This document shows positions 48,954 to 57,965 of a stretch of 64,000 nt of DNA, one piece after another. The DNA comes from Magnetofaba australis IT-1 (GTDB lineage Bacteria; Pseudomonadota; Magnetococcia; Magnetococcales; Magnetococcaceae), in contig NZ_LVJN01000015.1 in assembly GCF_002109495.1 (NCBI RefSeq), forward strand, positions 496,001 through 560,000, read 5' to 3'. Both the position numbers and the translations under genes were made by a program. The notes under the pieces were generated by a model, which was not told the DNA's origin, made no database searches, and saw nothing but the letters and a program-made list of their open reading frames with translations. The number at the start of each line of letters is the position of its first letter. Position 1 is the stretch's first letter.

Positions 48954-51932
48954 ATGCAGGTTGGCGACAAAATGGCGGGCGGACGCTATGTGATCCGCGA
49001 GAAGCTGGGGCAAGGGAGCTTTGGCGCGGTCTATCGCGCCCACGACGCCATTGGCGACGTGGATGTGGCCATCAAAGTCGTCTCCGAGCAGGCCGCCGCC
49101 TCCAGCGCCGCCATGGAGGATCTGACGCATAACTTTCGCCTCGCGCATCGTCTCAAACACCCCAATATTGCGGTTTACAACACCATCGCCGTGGAGCCCG
49201 ACACCGGCCTGCGCTCGTTGGTGATGGAGTACGTTCCCGGCGTGGATCTGAGCGCCTACCGACGCCAGCAGCCGGGCCGGGTGGTGGAGCTGAAAACGGC
49301 GCTGGACATTGTCAAGCAGATCGCCGCCGGATTGGATTACGCCCACAGTCAGTCGATTCTGCATCGCGACATCAAACCGGAGAATGTGCGCATCACCCCC
49401 GGCGGGGTGGTGAAGATTCTCGATTTCAGCCTGGCGGCGCAGCTGCGCACCACGGTGTTGGCCACCCGCGTGGACGCCGCGCAAACCGATCTCGTCTCCG
49501 CCGGCACCCGCGCTTACCTGGCCCCGGAGCAGTGGCAGGGGCGGCGCCCCACGGCGCAGTCGGATCAGTACGCGCTGGGCGCGTTGCTGTACGAACTGAT
49601 CAGCGGCGACCTCCCATTTGTGGCCAGCGACCCGGAAGTGTTGCGTCACGCGGTGTTGAATGAGGAGCCGCCCGCGCTGGCGAAGTTGAGCAAGCGGCAG
49701 AACCGCGTGGTGGCGCGGGCGTTGGCGAAAACGCCCGAAGCGCGGTTTGACTCCTGTGCGGATCTGGTCCGCGCGCTGGAGGCGAGCATGCGGCCGCGGC
49801 GCTGGCCGTGGGCGCTGCTGCTGGTGGCTCTGCTCGGTTCGGCGGGGGCCGCCGGTTACTGGCGCTATGGCGGCCAGTTGCGCGCCACCGACTCGCAAAA
49901 GGCGGCGCGAGCGCTGGCGCAGATGGCGCTCGCCAAGCAGCCGGAGCTGCATGATGTGGGGTTGGCGCCGCGCTTTACCGCCTGCACTGAGTCGCGTTAC
50001 GAGCGCCTGAAGACCGCTCTGGTCAATGCGCCGGGGCTGCGCGTGCTGGAGCGCAAAGAGTTGGCGGCGGTGCTCAAGGATCAGGATATCGCCAATCTGT
50101 TCACCGCCAATCTCTCCGATGAGGAGATGCAGGGGGTGCGCCGCGCCGCCCAGTCCGATGCGGTGGTGGTGGGGCGCTGTGCGGGCAAGCGTCTGTTCCT
50201 GCGGCTGATCAGCGTGGCCGACGGCGCGCTGCTGGCGGCGGCGGATATGCCGCTGCCCCGCGCCGAGCATGTGGCCCCGCCCACGCCGATTCCGCCGCCG
50301 CGTCCGACCCCGACTCCAACTCCAACTCCAACTCCAACTCCAACTCCAACTCAAGCGCAGACACCGGAGCCGAGACCTGCGCCCACTGATCAAGTGGAGA
50401 TCATGCTGGAGAGCCCCGCGCCGACGCAGGCGTCGATGAAGGAGAGCCCCGCGCCGACGCAGGCGTCCGTGCGGATGAAGAGGAGCGCTGTGGCGCAGGG
50501 TGAAGATCAATCGGCGCTGGTTTTTACCGGGCGTGTGATTCAGGCCAGCCCCCGTTCCGAGTCCTTTCCGGCCATCGCGCCCAAGTCCGACAAAACCCAG
50601 AGCGGGCCGGTGGTCGATGGACGCATGGCGCAGGTGTTGGCGTGGCTGGATCAGGATCCGCTGGAGCAGGAGCCGCCGCCCCGGCGTGAGCCGCCGCCGC
50701 CGCGCGCGCCGGAGCCGCCGCCCATCTCCGACAATCCGCCGCCGCCGGTGAAATATTCCGAGCCGCCGCCCGCAAGCACGATCTCTGCGCGGCAGGCGGA
50801 GCGGGTGGAGGCGTTGCTGACGGCGGCGCGGGAGGATATCGCCGCCAAGCGCCTGACCAACCCGGAGGATAACAATGCGGTGGAGAAGCTGCGCCGCGCG
50901 CAGGCCATCGACCCCGACAACGGCGCGGCGCAGACGCTCTTGCTGGCGGTGACCGAATCCTATTTGGGCTTGGCGCAGAGTGCGTTAAAGAGCAAGCGCT
51001 GGGACAAGGTGGAGACCTATCTGCGGCGGGCGCGCACGGTGGGGGTGAATGAGGAGCGCATCGCCCAGGCGCAGGCGGAGCTGGACGCTGCGCGCAATCC
51101 CCAGCCCAAGTCCAAACCCGCGCCCAAGCCCGCCGAGCAGTGGCGCCCGCAGCCCGCCAAAGCCAGTGCGCCCACTGCGCCCCGGGCCGGTGAGAAGCGG
51201 CGCTTTGGCAATATCGATTTCGTGTGGATTCCCGGTGGGGCGTTCCGCATGGGCTCGCCGCGGGAGCCCGACGCCACGCCCCACCGGGTGGCTTTGGACG
51301 GCTTCTGGTTCAGTGCGCGGGAGATCACCAATGGCGACTATCGCCGCTGGCGCTCCAGTTACGACAGCGGCGCCTTCCACGGTCGTGAACTCAACGGCGA
51401 CAAGCAGCCGGTGGCGCGGGTGACCTGGAACGAGGCTGACGGTTTCGCCCGTTGGTTGAGCCGCTTGCACGGCGGAACCTTCCGTCTGCCCAGCGAAGCG
51501 GAGTGGGAGTACGCCGCCAGCGTCGGCGGACGGCAGGCGCGTCCGTGGCGGCGCGAGCTGCGCAAGGCGTGTCAATTCGCCAATGTGCACAATCCGGCCA
51601 ACCGCCGCGCGTTCGGCTGGTCGTGGCCGCCGTTTCCGTGTGAGGACGGCTATCGCGTGAGCGCCAATGGCGGGCGATTCCCCGCCAACGCGTGGGGGGT
51701 GTATGACGCCCTGGGCAATGTCTCCGAGTGGATCGGCGACTGGTTTTCGGCCAGCTACTACGCGGTTTCGCCGCGCAGCAATCCGCGCGGCCCCCGTGAC
51801 GGCGAACGTCGCGTGGTTCGGGGCGGCTCCTGGCGCGACTCGCCGCGGCTGGTCAACGCCGCCCGGCGCGACGCCCAGGAGCCGGACCTACGCTCCCCCT
51901 TCATCGGCTTCCGCCTGGTGCGCGAACCGTAA
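48954..51932 (+). CDS. Ser/Thr protein kinase fused to CsgG-like and FGE-sulfatase domains
   Basis: About 993 residues; the ATG at 48954 is favoured by GGGAG six bases upstream (48942 and 48951 are alternatives). The kinase domain has LGQGSFGAVY, VAIK, ILHRDIKPEN and GTRAYLAPEQW, but the metal-binding DFG is DFS. A membrane helix follows at about 285-307 (WPWALLLVALLGSAGAAGYW). Next comes a CsgG-like periplasmic domain (LRVLERKELAAVLKDQ), a Pro/Thr linker with (PT)n, a helical repeat part, and a C-terminal formylglycine-generating-enzyme-like domain (GAFRMGSPRE, RLPSEAEWEYAA, GNVSEWIGDW, VVRGGSW). It is probably a transmembrane signalling protein for the adjacent envelope operon. The catalytic FGE cysteines were not identified. 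Confidence 0.85.
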   Translation: MQVGDKMAGGRYVIREKLGQGSFGAVYRAHDAIGDVDVAIKVVSEQAAASSAAMEDLTHNFRLAHRLKHPNIAVYNTIAVEPDTGLRSLVMEYVPGVDLSAYRRQQPGRVVELKTALDIVKQIAAGLDYAHSQSILHRDIKPENVRITPGGVVKILDFSLAAQLRTTVLATRVDAAQTDLVSAGTRAYLAPEQWQGRRPTAQSDQYALGALLYELISGDLPFVASDPEVLRHAVLNEEPPALAKLSKRQNRVVARALAKTPEARFDSCADLVRALEASMRPRRWPWALLLVALLGSAGAAGYWRYGGQLRATDSQKAARALAQMALAKQPELHDVGLAPRFTACTESRYERLKTALVNAPGLRVLERKELAAVLKDQDIANLFTANLSDEEMQGVRRAAQSDAVVVGRCAGKRLFLRLISVADGALLAAADMPLPRAEHVAPPTPIPPPRPTPTPTPTPTPTPTPTQAQTPEPRPAPTDQVEIMLESPAPTQASMKESPAPTQASVRMKRSAVAQGEDQSALVFTGRVIQASPRSESFPAIAPKSDKTQSGPVVDGRMAQVLAWLDQDPLEQEPPPRREPPPPRAPEPPPISDNPPPPVKYSEPPPASTISARQAERVEALLTAAREDIAAKRLTNPEDNNAVEKLRRAQAIDPDNGAAQTLLLAVTESYLGLAQSALKSKRWDKVETYLRRARTVGVNEERIAQAQAELDAARNPQPKSKPAPKPAEQWRPQPAKASAPTAPRAGEKRRFGNIDFVWIPGGAFRMGSPREPDATPHRVALDGFWFSAREITNGDYRRWRSSYDSGAFHGRELNGDKQPVARVTWNEADGFARWLSRLHGGTFRLPSEAEWEYAASVGGRQARPWRRELRKACQFANVHNPANRRAFGWSWPPFPCEDGYRVSANGGRFPANAWGVYDALGNVSEWIGDWFSASYYAVSPRSNPRGPRDGERRVVRGGSWRDSPRLVNAARRDAQEPDLRSPFIGFRLVREP

Positions 51933-51953
51933 CCGGGATCGCCGCGCCTGGCG

Positions 51954-52790
51954 TCAGCTCTTCAGCGAGTTGGCCTGCACCAGGGAGAACTCAGGCCAGT
52001 CGCCATGGCGGCGCAGGAATTCGGCGTTGAAAATATCGCGCGCATTCTCCTCATCCAAGCGCCAGGGGATCGAGACAATCCAGAATTTCAGCGCTGGCGC
52101 ATCCTTCAACGCGCGGCGGATCTGCGCTTGATGCGCGGCGAATTGCTCTTCCTGATTATGATGATAGGCCAGGCGGTCCAACTCCCCCATCAGCCTGTCG
52201 GCCATGGCGCGCGGGGCGCTGGGCAGGCCAATCTGAAGACCGATCTTCTGCATCTTCTCCGCCAGCGCCCCTGCGCCAAACTCCGGCGCGTGGCGCATCT
52301 TGTCGAAGCGATCCCAATCCAGAATGGTCAGCACCAAGGTCTTTTCGATGGCTCCAGAGGTTGAGTGTGAAACGCCGCCCGGGCTCGGTCCTGTCGCGCC
52401 CCTGTTGCGGGAGTAGGTCACCAGCGCCGGTCCCAGCAGCGACCAGGGCAGCGTCTCGTTGCTCAGGTAGACGTCATCCAACCCGGCGTCGGAGAGGCGC
52501 CAGATGGGTTTGCCCTGGCGTTTGCGCTGGCGGATCACGCTGCGCATCTTGCTGCCCGCCAGCATCAGCGTGACGATGAGGAAAAAGCCAATCGCGGTGA
52601 CAATGGTTGGCGCTGCGCCTCGAGCCCCGTCCAGGGTCATGGTGAACAGCGTCGAAGCGCCAAACCCCAGCGCCAGGAAAAACCCCACGATCATCGCGCA
52701 GCCGGTGCTGGCGAACTCCCCCTCCAGAGGCGGGTTCAGGCGACTGGCGCGGTACTGATCCCATAGCGCGCCTTTTTTTACTTTGGCCAT
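51954..52790 (-). CDS. Membrane protein, paralogue A of tandem pair
   Basis: 278 residues. The N-terminal motif LWDQYRASRLNPPL is shared with the next gene. Two hydrophobic helices lie at about 30-50 and 62-85 (AMIVGFFLALGFGASTLFTM, IVTAIGFFLIVTLMLAG). A soluble C-terminal domain follows (RQGKPIWRLSDAGLDDVYLSNETLPWSLLGPALVTY), ending in a conserved ARDIFNAEFLRRHGDWPEF segment. No family recognised. It is convergent with the kinase gene (21 bp between stops). Confidence 0.7.
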   Translation of the reverse strand: MAKVKKGALWDQYRASRLNPPLEGEFASTGCAMIVGFFLALGFGASTLFTMTLDGARGAAPTIVTAIGFFLIVTLMLAGSKMRSVIRQRKRQGKPIWRLSDAGLDDVYLSNETLPWSLLGPALVTYSRNRGATGPSPGGVSHSTSGAIEKTLVLTILDWDRFDKMRHAPEFGAGALAEKMQKIGLQIGLPSAPRAMADRLMGELDRLAYHHNQEEQFAAHQAQIRRALKDAPALKFWIVSIPWRLDEENARDIFNAEFLRRHGDWPEFSLVQANSLKS

Positions 52791-52848
52791 GATGCGTCTT
52801 TCTTCAATTCGCGTGTGTGAAACGGTTGAGGGTAAAGTCGGCGAGGGG

Positions 52849-53724
52849 CTACTCCCAAGGCTGAACCTTGGGCTCCTCTTCGCGGCCCAGGGGCTGCTCC
52901 CGGGTCAGGGCGAACGCGGGCAGAGCGCCGTCGCGGCGCAGGAATTCGGCGTTGAGAATGTCGCGCAACTGCTCGTGGCTCACTCCCGCGGGGGGCAGGA
53001 GTTGGTAGCTCCACAGCGACGGCGCGGCCTGCAACAGATCCGCAATGCGCGACTCCTGGGCGTTGAAATCCGCGCCGAAGCCGTTATGGCGCGCCAGCCG
53101 ACGCAGCTCTTTGATGAAGCGATTGCGGATGTCGCCGCCGTTGCTGGAGAGGGCGCCGTGGGTGGACCAGTCGGAGGCTTTTTGCGCCAGTTTCTCCCCG
53201 GCGGAGTCGCTGCGGCGCTCGATGCGTTGGAAGGCGTCCCAGTCGCGGATGCACACATGCAACTGGGGCTCAATGGTGGTTCTTGAGGAGGTGTGGCCGC
53301 TGGCGCTGCGCGTGCTGCTGGTGCGTTTGACATAGGCGACCACCGCCGGGCCCAACAACTCCCAGGTGAGGAAGTGGTCGCTGATATAGACATCGAACAG
53401 ACCGTGTTCGGTCAGGCTCCATGTGGGTTTGCCCTGACGCTTCTGCGCCCGCGCCAACGCCGTGAGGCGCTGTTGGCGCATCAGCAGAGAGGCGATGAAA
53501 ACAAGCATGGCGGCGGGGAGAATGGCGAGGTAGATCGGCTGCCCCTCATCCCAACTCGTGCTGCCGTTGACGATGCTGGCAACGGTCATCAACGCCAAGG
53601 CGATCGTCATCACCCACAGAACGAAGAGGGCGCAACCCTGGTTGGCGTGCTGGCTGACCAGCGGCGGAGTCAAGCGGGTGGCGCGGTATTGCGCCCACAG
53701 GGAGGGCCTTCTGGATTTGGCCAT
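52849..53724 (-). CDS. Membrane protein, paralogue B of tandem pair
   Basis: 291 residues. It shares with paralogue A the starting LWAQYRATRLTPPL, two helices at about 30-85, RQGKPTWSLTEHGLFDVYISDHFLTWELLGPAVVAY and the closing LRDILNAEFLRRDGALPAF. It is clearly a tandem duplicate that has diverged strongly between the shared blocks. The layout (helix hairpin plus cytoplasmic domain) is reminiscent of, but not evidently homologous to, the RFRSVY-tail proteins at 35-37 kb. Function unknown. Confidence 0.7.
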   Translation of the reverse strand: MAKSRRPSLWAQYRATRLTPPLVSQHANQGCALFVLWVMTIALALMTVASIVNGSTSWDEGQPIYLAILPAAMLVFIASLLMRQQRLTALARAQKRQGKPTWSLTEHGLFDVYISDHFLTWELLGPAVVAYVKRTSSTRSASGHTSSRTTIEPQLHVCIRDWDAFQRIERRSDSAGEKLAQKASDWSTHGALSSNGGDIRNRFIKELRRLARHNGFGADFNAQESRIADLLQAAPSLWSYQLLPPAGVSHEQLRDILNAEFLRRDGALPAFALTREQPLGREEEPKVQPWE

Positions 53725-53939
53725 GTGCCGGGTTGTCCTGCATTAGAGTCTGTTTTTTATCAGAAAAAAACGATCTGAAGTGTAACGGCGAGGCGCTGAA
53801 GGCGCAATGTCTGTCTCTTTTGCGCCCTTGGCTAAGAAACAATTTTTTTCCCATGAGAAATCGCTGTGATGCGCTCTCGTCGTCGACTTCCACCCTGCAA
53901 TGGCGCTTGAGGTGGGAACGGCGGACGGCTATAGTGGCG
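53725..53939. other. Intergenic region upstream of cobalamin riboswitch
   Basis: No gene is seen. AT-richer than its surroundings (TTTTTTATCAGAAAAAAACGAT at about 53753). It should hold the divergent promoters of the paralogue B and btuB transcripts, but none was assigned. Confidence 0.4.
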
Positions 53940-54186
53940 CGGTTCGTTGGGCGCTCCGCCCGTCATCGCGACGGGTGGGCTGAAATGGGAAGTCGGTGCG
54001 TTGCGTCTTCCGTCCTGGTTCGCCGGGGCGACTGAAGACAAACAATTCCGACGCTGCCCCCGCAACGGTGATCGCGTTTGAGAACGGGCCATCCCGCCAC
54101 TGCGCTTCGATAAGCGTGGGAAGGCGGTCCGTTCTGGTCTGAATCCACATTCAGACCGCGCGTCAGTCCGGAGACCGGCCCGACAG
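53940..54186 (+). promoter_or_regulatory. Cobalamin riboswitch
   Basis: Conserved landmarks appear in order: TGAAATGGGAAGTCGGTG (about 53980), GACGCTGCCCCCGCAACGGT (B12 box, about 54050), a stem-rich insert containing GCCACTGCGCTTCG, GTGGGAAGGCGG, and the closing GTCAGTCCGGAGACCGGCC (54162-54180). It lies 190 bp before btuB and should reduce its expression when adenosylcobalamin is abundant. The arm after the first block is longer than usual. Confidence 0.9.
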
Positions 54187-54375
54187 TTAACCGCGTGTGT
54201 GTTTGCGGTTAGGAGCGGGGCGCCTCCGACGCGAATTTTGTGTGAATGCTGCTGTTCCCACGCCAGGCTTGCGTCTGATCTCCTCCCTGTTCCTCTCTGC
54301 GATTCACCACGCTCCCATTTGGCGTTAAGCGTACGGGCGAGTGCGTTTGACGCGTCAGATCAGGAGCCACTCCTT

Positions 54376-56241
54376 ATGCGCCCTCACTCTCTGTTGTCCC
54401 GTTGTGTGTCGTCCCGTTCCCCTTTGTTGCGCTCGGCTTTGAGTTTGGCCGCCTTCAGCGCGCTCACCGTCTACGCCTCGGCCCAGACCACGCAAGGCGC
54501 GGGCATCGTGGTCACCGCCACCCGCACCGCCGTGACCGTGGACCAAGCCCTGGCCCCGGTGAGCGTGATCACCGCCGAGCAGCTCAAACAGCGTCAAGTG
54601 CGCAATGCCGAAGAGGCGCTGCGCGCCCTGCCGGGCATCGACATCGCCAAGAACGGCGGCGCGGGCGCGCAGGCCAGCGTCTACATGCGCGGGGCCAACG
54701 CCGACCATACGCTGCTGCTCATCGACGGTCTGAAAATGGGCTCGGCGACCAATGGTCTGGCCAGTCTGCAGCACCTGCCCATCGGCCAAATTGAGCGCAT
54801 TGAGATCGTGCGCGGACCGCGCTCGGCGCTGTATGGCTCCGAGGCCATCGGCGGGGTGATTCAGATCTTCACCAAAAAGGGCGCCGAGGGGCTGCGCGGC
54901 GAGGCGCTTATCGGCGGCGGCGGCGAGGGGACCAACGAACAGGGTCTCTCCCTCTCTGGCGGCAAAAACGGTTGGCGCTACGCCGCCTCGGTAAGCCGCT
55001 TGGAGACTGACGGCTTCGACGCCCGCCAGCCCACCACCGGCTTTTTCGCCGTCAACCAGCCCGACGACGATGGCTACCAGCGCACCGGGGTGAACGTGCG
55101 GGTGAGCAAAACCTTCTCTCGCGGGGAAGTGGAGCTGCATGGTCTGCGCTCCTTCGGCGACAACGACTTCGACGGAACCCCCAACCAAGGCGAGTTCGTC
55201 AATCAGACTCTCGGCGCCAAAGCGCGTCTGCAGGCCACCGACTATTGGGACATCACCCTGCGCGCCGGCCATAGTCGGGATGACTCGACCAACCTCACCG
55301 ACGGCGTCTACTTCAGCGAATTCAACACCAAGCGGGTCTCGCTGGGGCTGCAGAACGACATCGCCATCGGCGATGACCATTTGCTGACCATTGGCGCCGA
55401 CTGGATGGATGACCGGGTCGATAGCAACACCGCCTATGACGTCACCAGCCGCGACGTGCTGGGGCTGTTTGGTCAATACCAGGGCGCCTGGGGCGACCAC
55501 GATCTGCTGTTGGCGCTACGCTATGACGACAACGAGCAGTTCGGCGGCCAGACCACCGGCAATGTGGCCTGGGGCTATGATCTGCCCTGGGGCGGTCTGC
55601 GTCTCACCGCCGGTTATGGCACGGCCTACAAAGCGCCCACTTTCAACGACCTCTACTGGCCCGCCAGCGCGTGGTTCAGCGGCAACCCCAATCTCAAGCC
55701 CGAGGAGTCCCACACCTGGGATTTGGGGCTGGCGGGGGAGAATCACGGCGTGAGCTGGTCATTGAGCGGTTTCCGCACCCGGGTGAAGAATCTCATCGCC
55801 TATGACGCCACCACCTTCACCAACAACAACATCAACAGCGCCAAGCTCGATGGCGTGGAGCTGGAGCTCGGTTTTGACATCGCAGGCGTCGACATCAACG
55901 TGGCCGGGACCCTCACCCGCGCGCTGGATGGCGACACCGGCAACCGCTTGGCGCGGCGCGCGGCGCGCAGCCTCAAAGTGCAGGCCGACAAGCGCTGGGA
56001 CGCGGTGAGTGTGGGCGGCGACTGGATCGTGCAGGGGCATCGGTGGGATGAGCTGGCCAACACCACCTATCTGGCCGGGTATGGCGTGGTCAATCTGCGT
56101 GGCGAGTATCGCTTCGCCCAGGATTGGGCGTTGCGGGTGAGCGCCGAGAACCTGTTGGATCCGACCTACCAGACCATCAACACCTACAACACCCAGGGGC
56201 GTTTGATTCTCGGCCAACTGGTGTGGAGCTTTGCACAATGA
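54376..56241 (+). CDS. btuB: TonB-dependent cobalamin receptor BtuB
   Basis: 621 residues from the ATG at 54376, with AGGAG nine bases upstream. A signal peptide is present (LSLAAFSALTVYASA). A TonB-box-like GIVVTATRT starts the mature part. The plug domain has ALRALPGIDIAKNGGAGAQASVYMRG, HTLLLIDGLKMG and IERIEIVRGPRSALYGSEAIGGVIQIFT. A 22-strand barrel follows (NPNLKPEESHTWDLG, VSAENLLDPTYQTINTYNTQGR), ending in VWSFAQ. Control by the upstream cobalamin riboswitch and the tonB gene nearby support cobalamin uptake across the outer membrane. Confidence 0.93.
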   Translation: MRPHSLLSRCVSSRSPLLRSALSLAAFSALTVYASAQTTQGAGIVVTATRTAVTVDQALAPVSVITAEQLKQRQVRNAEEALRALPGIDIAKNGGAGAQASVYMRGANADHTLLLIDGLKMGSATNGLASLQHLPIGQIERIEIVRGPRSALYGSEAIGGVIQIFTKKGAEGLRGEALIGGGGEGTNEQGLSLSGGKNGWRYAASVSRLETDGFDARQPTTGFFAVNQPDDDGYQRTGVNVRVSKTFSRGEVELHGLRSFGDNDFDGTPNQGEFVNQTLGAKARLQATDYWDITLRAGHSRDDSTNLTDGVYFSEFNTKRVSLGLQNDIAIGDDHLLTIGADWMDDRVDSNTAYDVTSRDVLGLFGQYQGAWGDHDLLLALRYDDNEQFGGQTTGNVAWGYDLPWGGLRLTAGYGTAYKAPTFNDLYWPASAWFSGNPNLKPEESHTWDLGLAGENHGVSWSLSGFRTRVKNLIAYDATTFTNNNINSAKLDGVELELGFDIAGVDINVAGTLTRALDGDTGNRLARRAARSLKVQADKRWDAVSVGGDWIVQGHRWDELANTTYLAGYGVVNLRGEYRFAQDWALRVSAENLLDPTYQTINTYNTQGRLILGQLVWSFAQ

Positions 56242-56882
56242 GCGCGGCTGTGGGAGGCGAGGGGATGCAAAACAGTGGAGTGTTTGCGCCGGTTTCCGAC
56301 GCGCGCAAACGCTTTGTGCTGTTCCTGCTGCTGCTGGGCGTGATGCTGATATCCCGCGGGCATCACATGGGCTCGGCCAAGCTGCTGCCGGATATGAGCA
56401 TTGCGCTGTTTTTCCTCAGCGGCTGGCTGTTGGCGCGGCCCATCTATGCGGCGCTGTTGATGCTGGCTGCGGTGGGCATCGACGTATCGGCGCTGCAAGC
56501 AGGCGTGAGCAATTTCTGTGTGACGCCCGCTTATGCGCTGCTGGCGCCTGCCTATTTGACGATGTGGGGCGCAGGCAAGCATCTGCCGGGCCTGCTGATG
56601 GGTCGATCCCAGGGCATGGCGTTGGCTCTGTTGGCGCTGGGCGCGTGGGCGGCGGTGAGCGTGGCGTGGCTGCTCTCCAGCGGCGGCTTCTATCTCTTCT
56701 CCGGGCGTTTCTCCCACCCGAGTTGGGCGGAGTTTGCGCATCGGTTTGAACTCTACTACGGTGGCTATGCGGGCAATGCCCTGCTGGCCATCGCCGTGGG
56801 CGTGACGGGGGTGATCCTGCTGCGTCGGTTACGCCAGCCGCAGGAAGAAGAGCTGTGTCTGGATGAGGAGGAGACGGCGTAA
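56238..56882 (+). CDS. Small polytopic membrane protein in cobalamin operon (possible BtuM-like carrier)
   Basis: 214 residues. Its ATG overlaps the btuB stop (ATGA), so translation is coupled. There are about six hydrophobic helices (FVLFLLLLGVMLIS, MSIALFFLSGWLLA, IYAALLMLAAVGIDV, FCVTPAYALLAPAYLTMWGA, GMALALLALGAWAAVSVAWLL, ALLAIAVGVTGVILLR) and a conserved-looking VSNFCVTPAY loop with one cysteine. Size, topology and context fit the S-component-like cobalamin carriers (BtuM type), where a loop cysteine ligates cobalt. That assignment is inference from context. The C-terminus is acidic (EEELCLDEEETA). Confidence 0.6.
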   Translation: MSAAVGGEGMQNSGVFAPVSDARKRFVLFLLLLGVMLISRGHHMGSAKLLPDMSIALFFLSGWLLARPIYAALLMLAAVGIDVSALQAGVSNFCVTPAYALLAPAYLTMWGAGKHLPGLLMGRSQGMALALLALGAWAAVSVAWLLSSGGFYLFSGRFSHPSWAEFAHRFELYYGGYAGNALLAIAVGVTGVILLRRLRQPQEEELCLDEEETA

Positions 56883-56922
56883 CCGCTTTTCCATGCGCGG
56901 GCGCCGGGGATAACCCAATGCG

Positions 56923-57942
56923 ATGAGCATTTTCCAAAGCGCCATAGGTCAACTGCAGGCCATGCCCTCCCACGCCGAACTGGCGCGGGAGTGCGGTCTG
57001 ACGTGCGATGCGCTCCCGCCGCCGCCTGCGCGGCGGGAGCGTTCGCGCCTGTGGGGCTGGGCGGCGCTGTCGCTGCTGTTGCATCTGGCGCTGGTGACGC
57101 TGTGGCCGCGTAGCGCGCCGCCGCCGCCAGCATTGATCATTCCCGAAGTGACGTTGGTGATGGAGGCGCCGCAAAGGGCGTTGGGGGGCGCCGATGGCGC
57201 GACCCAACCGCCGCCAGCTGCTGTGGCGGAGTCTGTCGCGGAGCCTGTGGCGCCCATGGCGGAGCTTGTGGCGATTGAGAAAACGGTGGAGGCGACGGCG
57301 GCTCCCGTTTTGGAAACTGAGCCCGCGCCTGCGCTCGAACCGTCGCCTGAACGCGCTGCGCCGGACCCGGAATCGGCGCTGCCCGAGGTGGTCACGGTTG
57401 CGCCCCTGCGCCGCGCCGCGCCCAGCGCCCGGCGCGCGCCCAAACCGCCGCCGGTGAAAATGGTGGCGTCCAAACCGGCGGCGCCGGTCAACCCGCCGCC
57501 GGTGGCCACGCTATCGCCGCAACCCGAACTCCCAACCACCGAGACGCCCAGCGCACAGAGCGCGTCGCCAGCGTCGGATTTGGTCCCCGCTGCTGCTAAC
57601 GCAATGCAGCCAGCGGGTGCGCCGGATGGTCAGGACGCCGCCAACGCCGCCAATCTGCGGCAGCGCGCCGTGCGTGAGATCGAGGCGGGGGTCAAACGCT
57701 ATTTCAATTACCCCAGACGGGCGCAGCAACGGGGGTTGGAGGGCACGGTGCATCTGGCTTTCACCATCGCCGCCGATGGCCGCATCGCCGATCTGCGCAT
57801 TGCGCGCAGCTCCGGCCATAGGATTCTGGATCGCGCCAGTCTCAAGACCATGGCCCGCGTGCGTCTGCCGGAGATGGCGGAGGGCGTGCGCTTCGCCGCC
57901 ATCGCCTTCGACGACTTTCTGATTCACTACCGCTTGAAGTAG
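56923..57942 (+). CDS. tonB: TonB energy-transducing protein
   Basis: 339 residues. A TM helix at about 43-62 (LWGWAALSLLLHLALVTLW) carries the SxxxH pattern important for ExbB-ExbD coupling. A long Pro/Ala/Glu-rich periplasmic spacer follows. The C-terminal TonB domain is at about 245-339 (YFNYPRRAQQRGLEGTVHLAFTI, GRIADLRIARSSGHRILDRASL). It has an unusually long cytoplasmic N-terminus of about 40 residues. It couples proton-motive force to BtuB and other TonB receptors. No exbBD genes are in the window. 40 bp after the small membrane protein, same direction. Confidence 0.9.
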   Translation: MSIFQSAIGQLQAMPSHAELARECGLTCDALPPPPARRERSRLWGWAALSLLLHLALVTLWPRSAPPPPALIIPEVTLVMEAPQRALGGADGATQPPPAAVAESVAEPVAPMAELVAIEKTVEATAAPVLETEPAPALEPSPERAAPDPESALPEVVTVAPLRRAAPSARRAPKPPPVKMVASKPAAPVNPPPVATLSPQPELPTTETPSAQSASPASDLVPAAANAMQPAGAPDGQDAANAANLRQRAVREIEAGVKRYFNYPRRAQQRGLEGTVHLAFTIAADGRIADLRIARSSGHRILDRASLKTMARVRLPEMAEGVRFAAIAFDDFLIHYRLK

Positions 57943-57965
57943 TCCTGGTTAAATAGCCAAACGTC

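Noticed and set aside
48855-50510. 551-codon open frame on the minus strand
   Set aside because: Antisense to the kinase, whose catalytic motifs are unambiguous. The alternating Trp/Ser stretch in the minus frame is simply the (PT)n DNA repeat read backwards.
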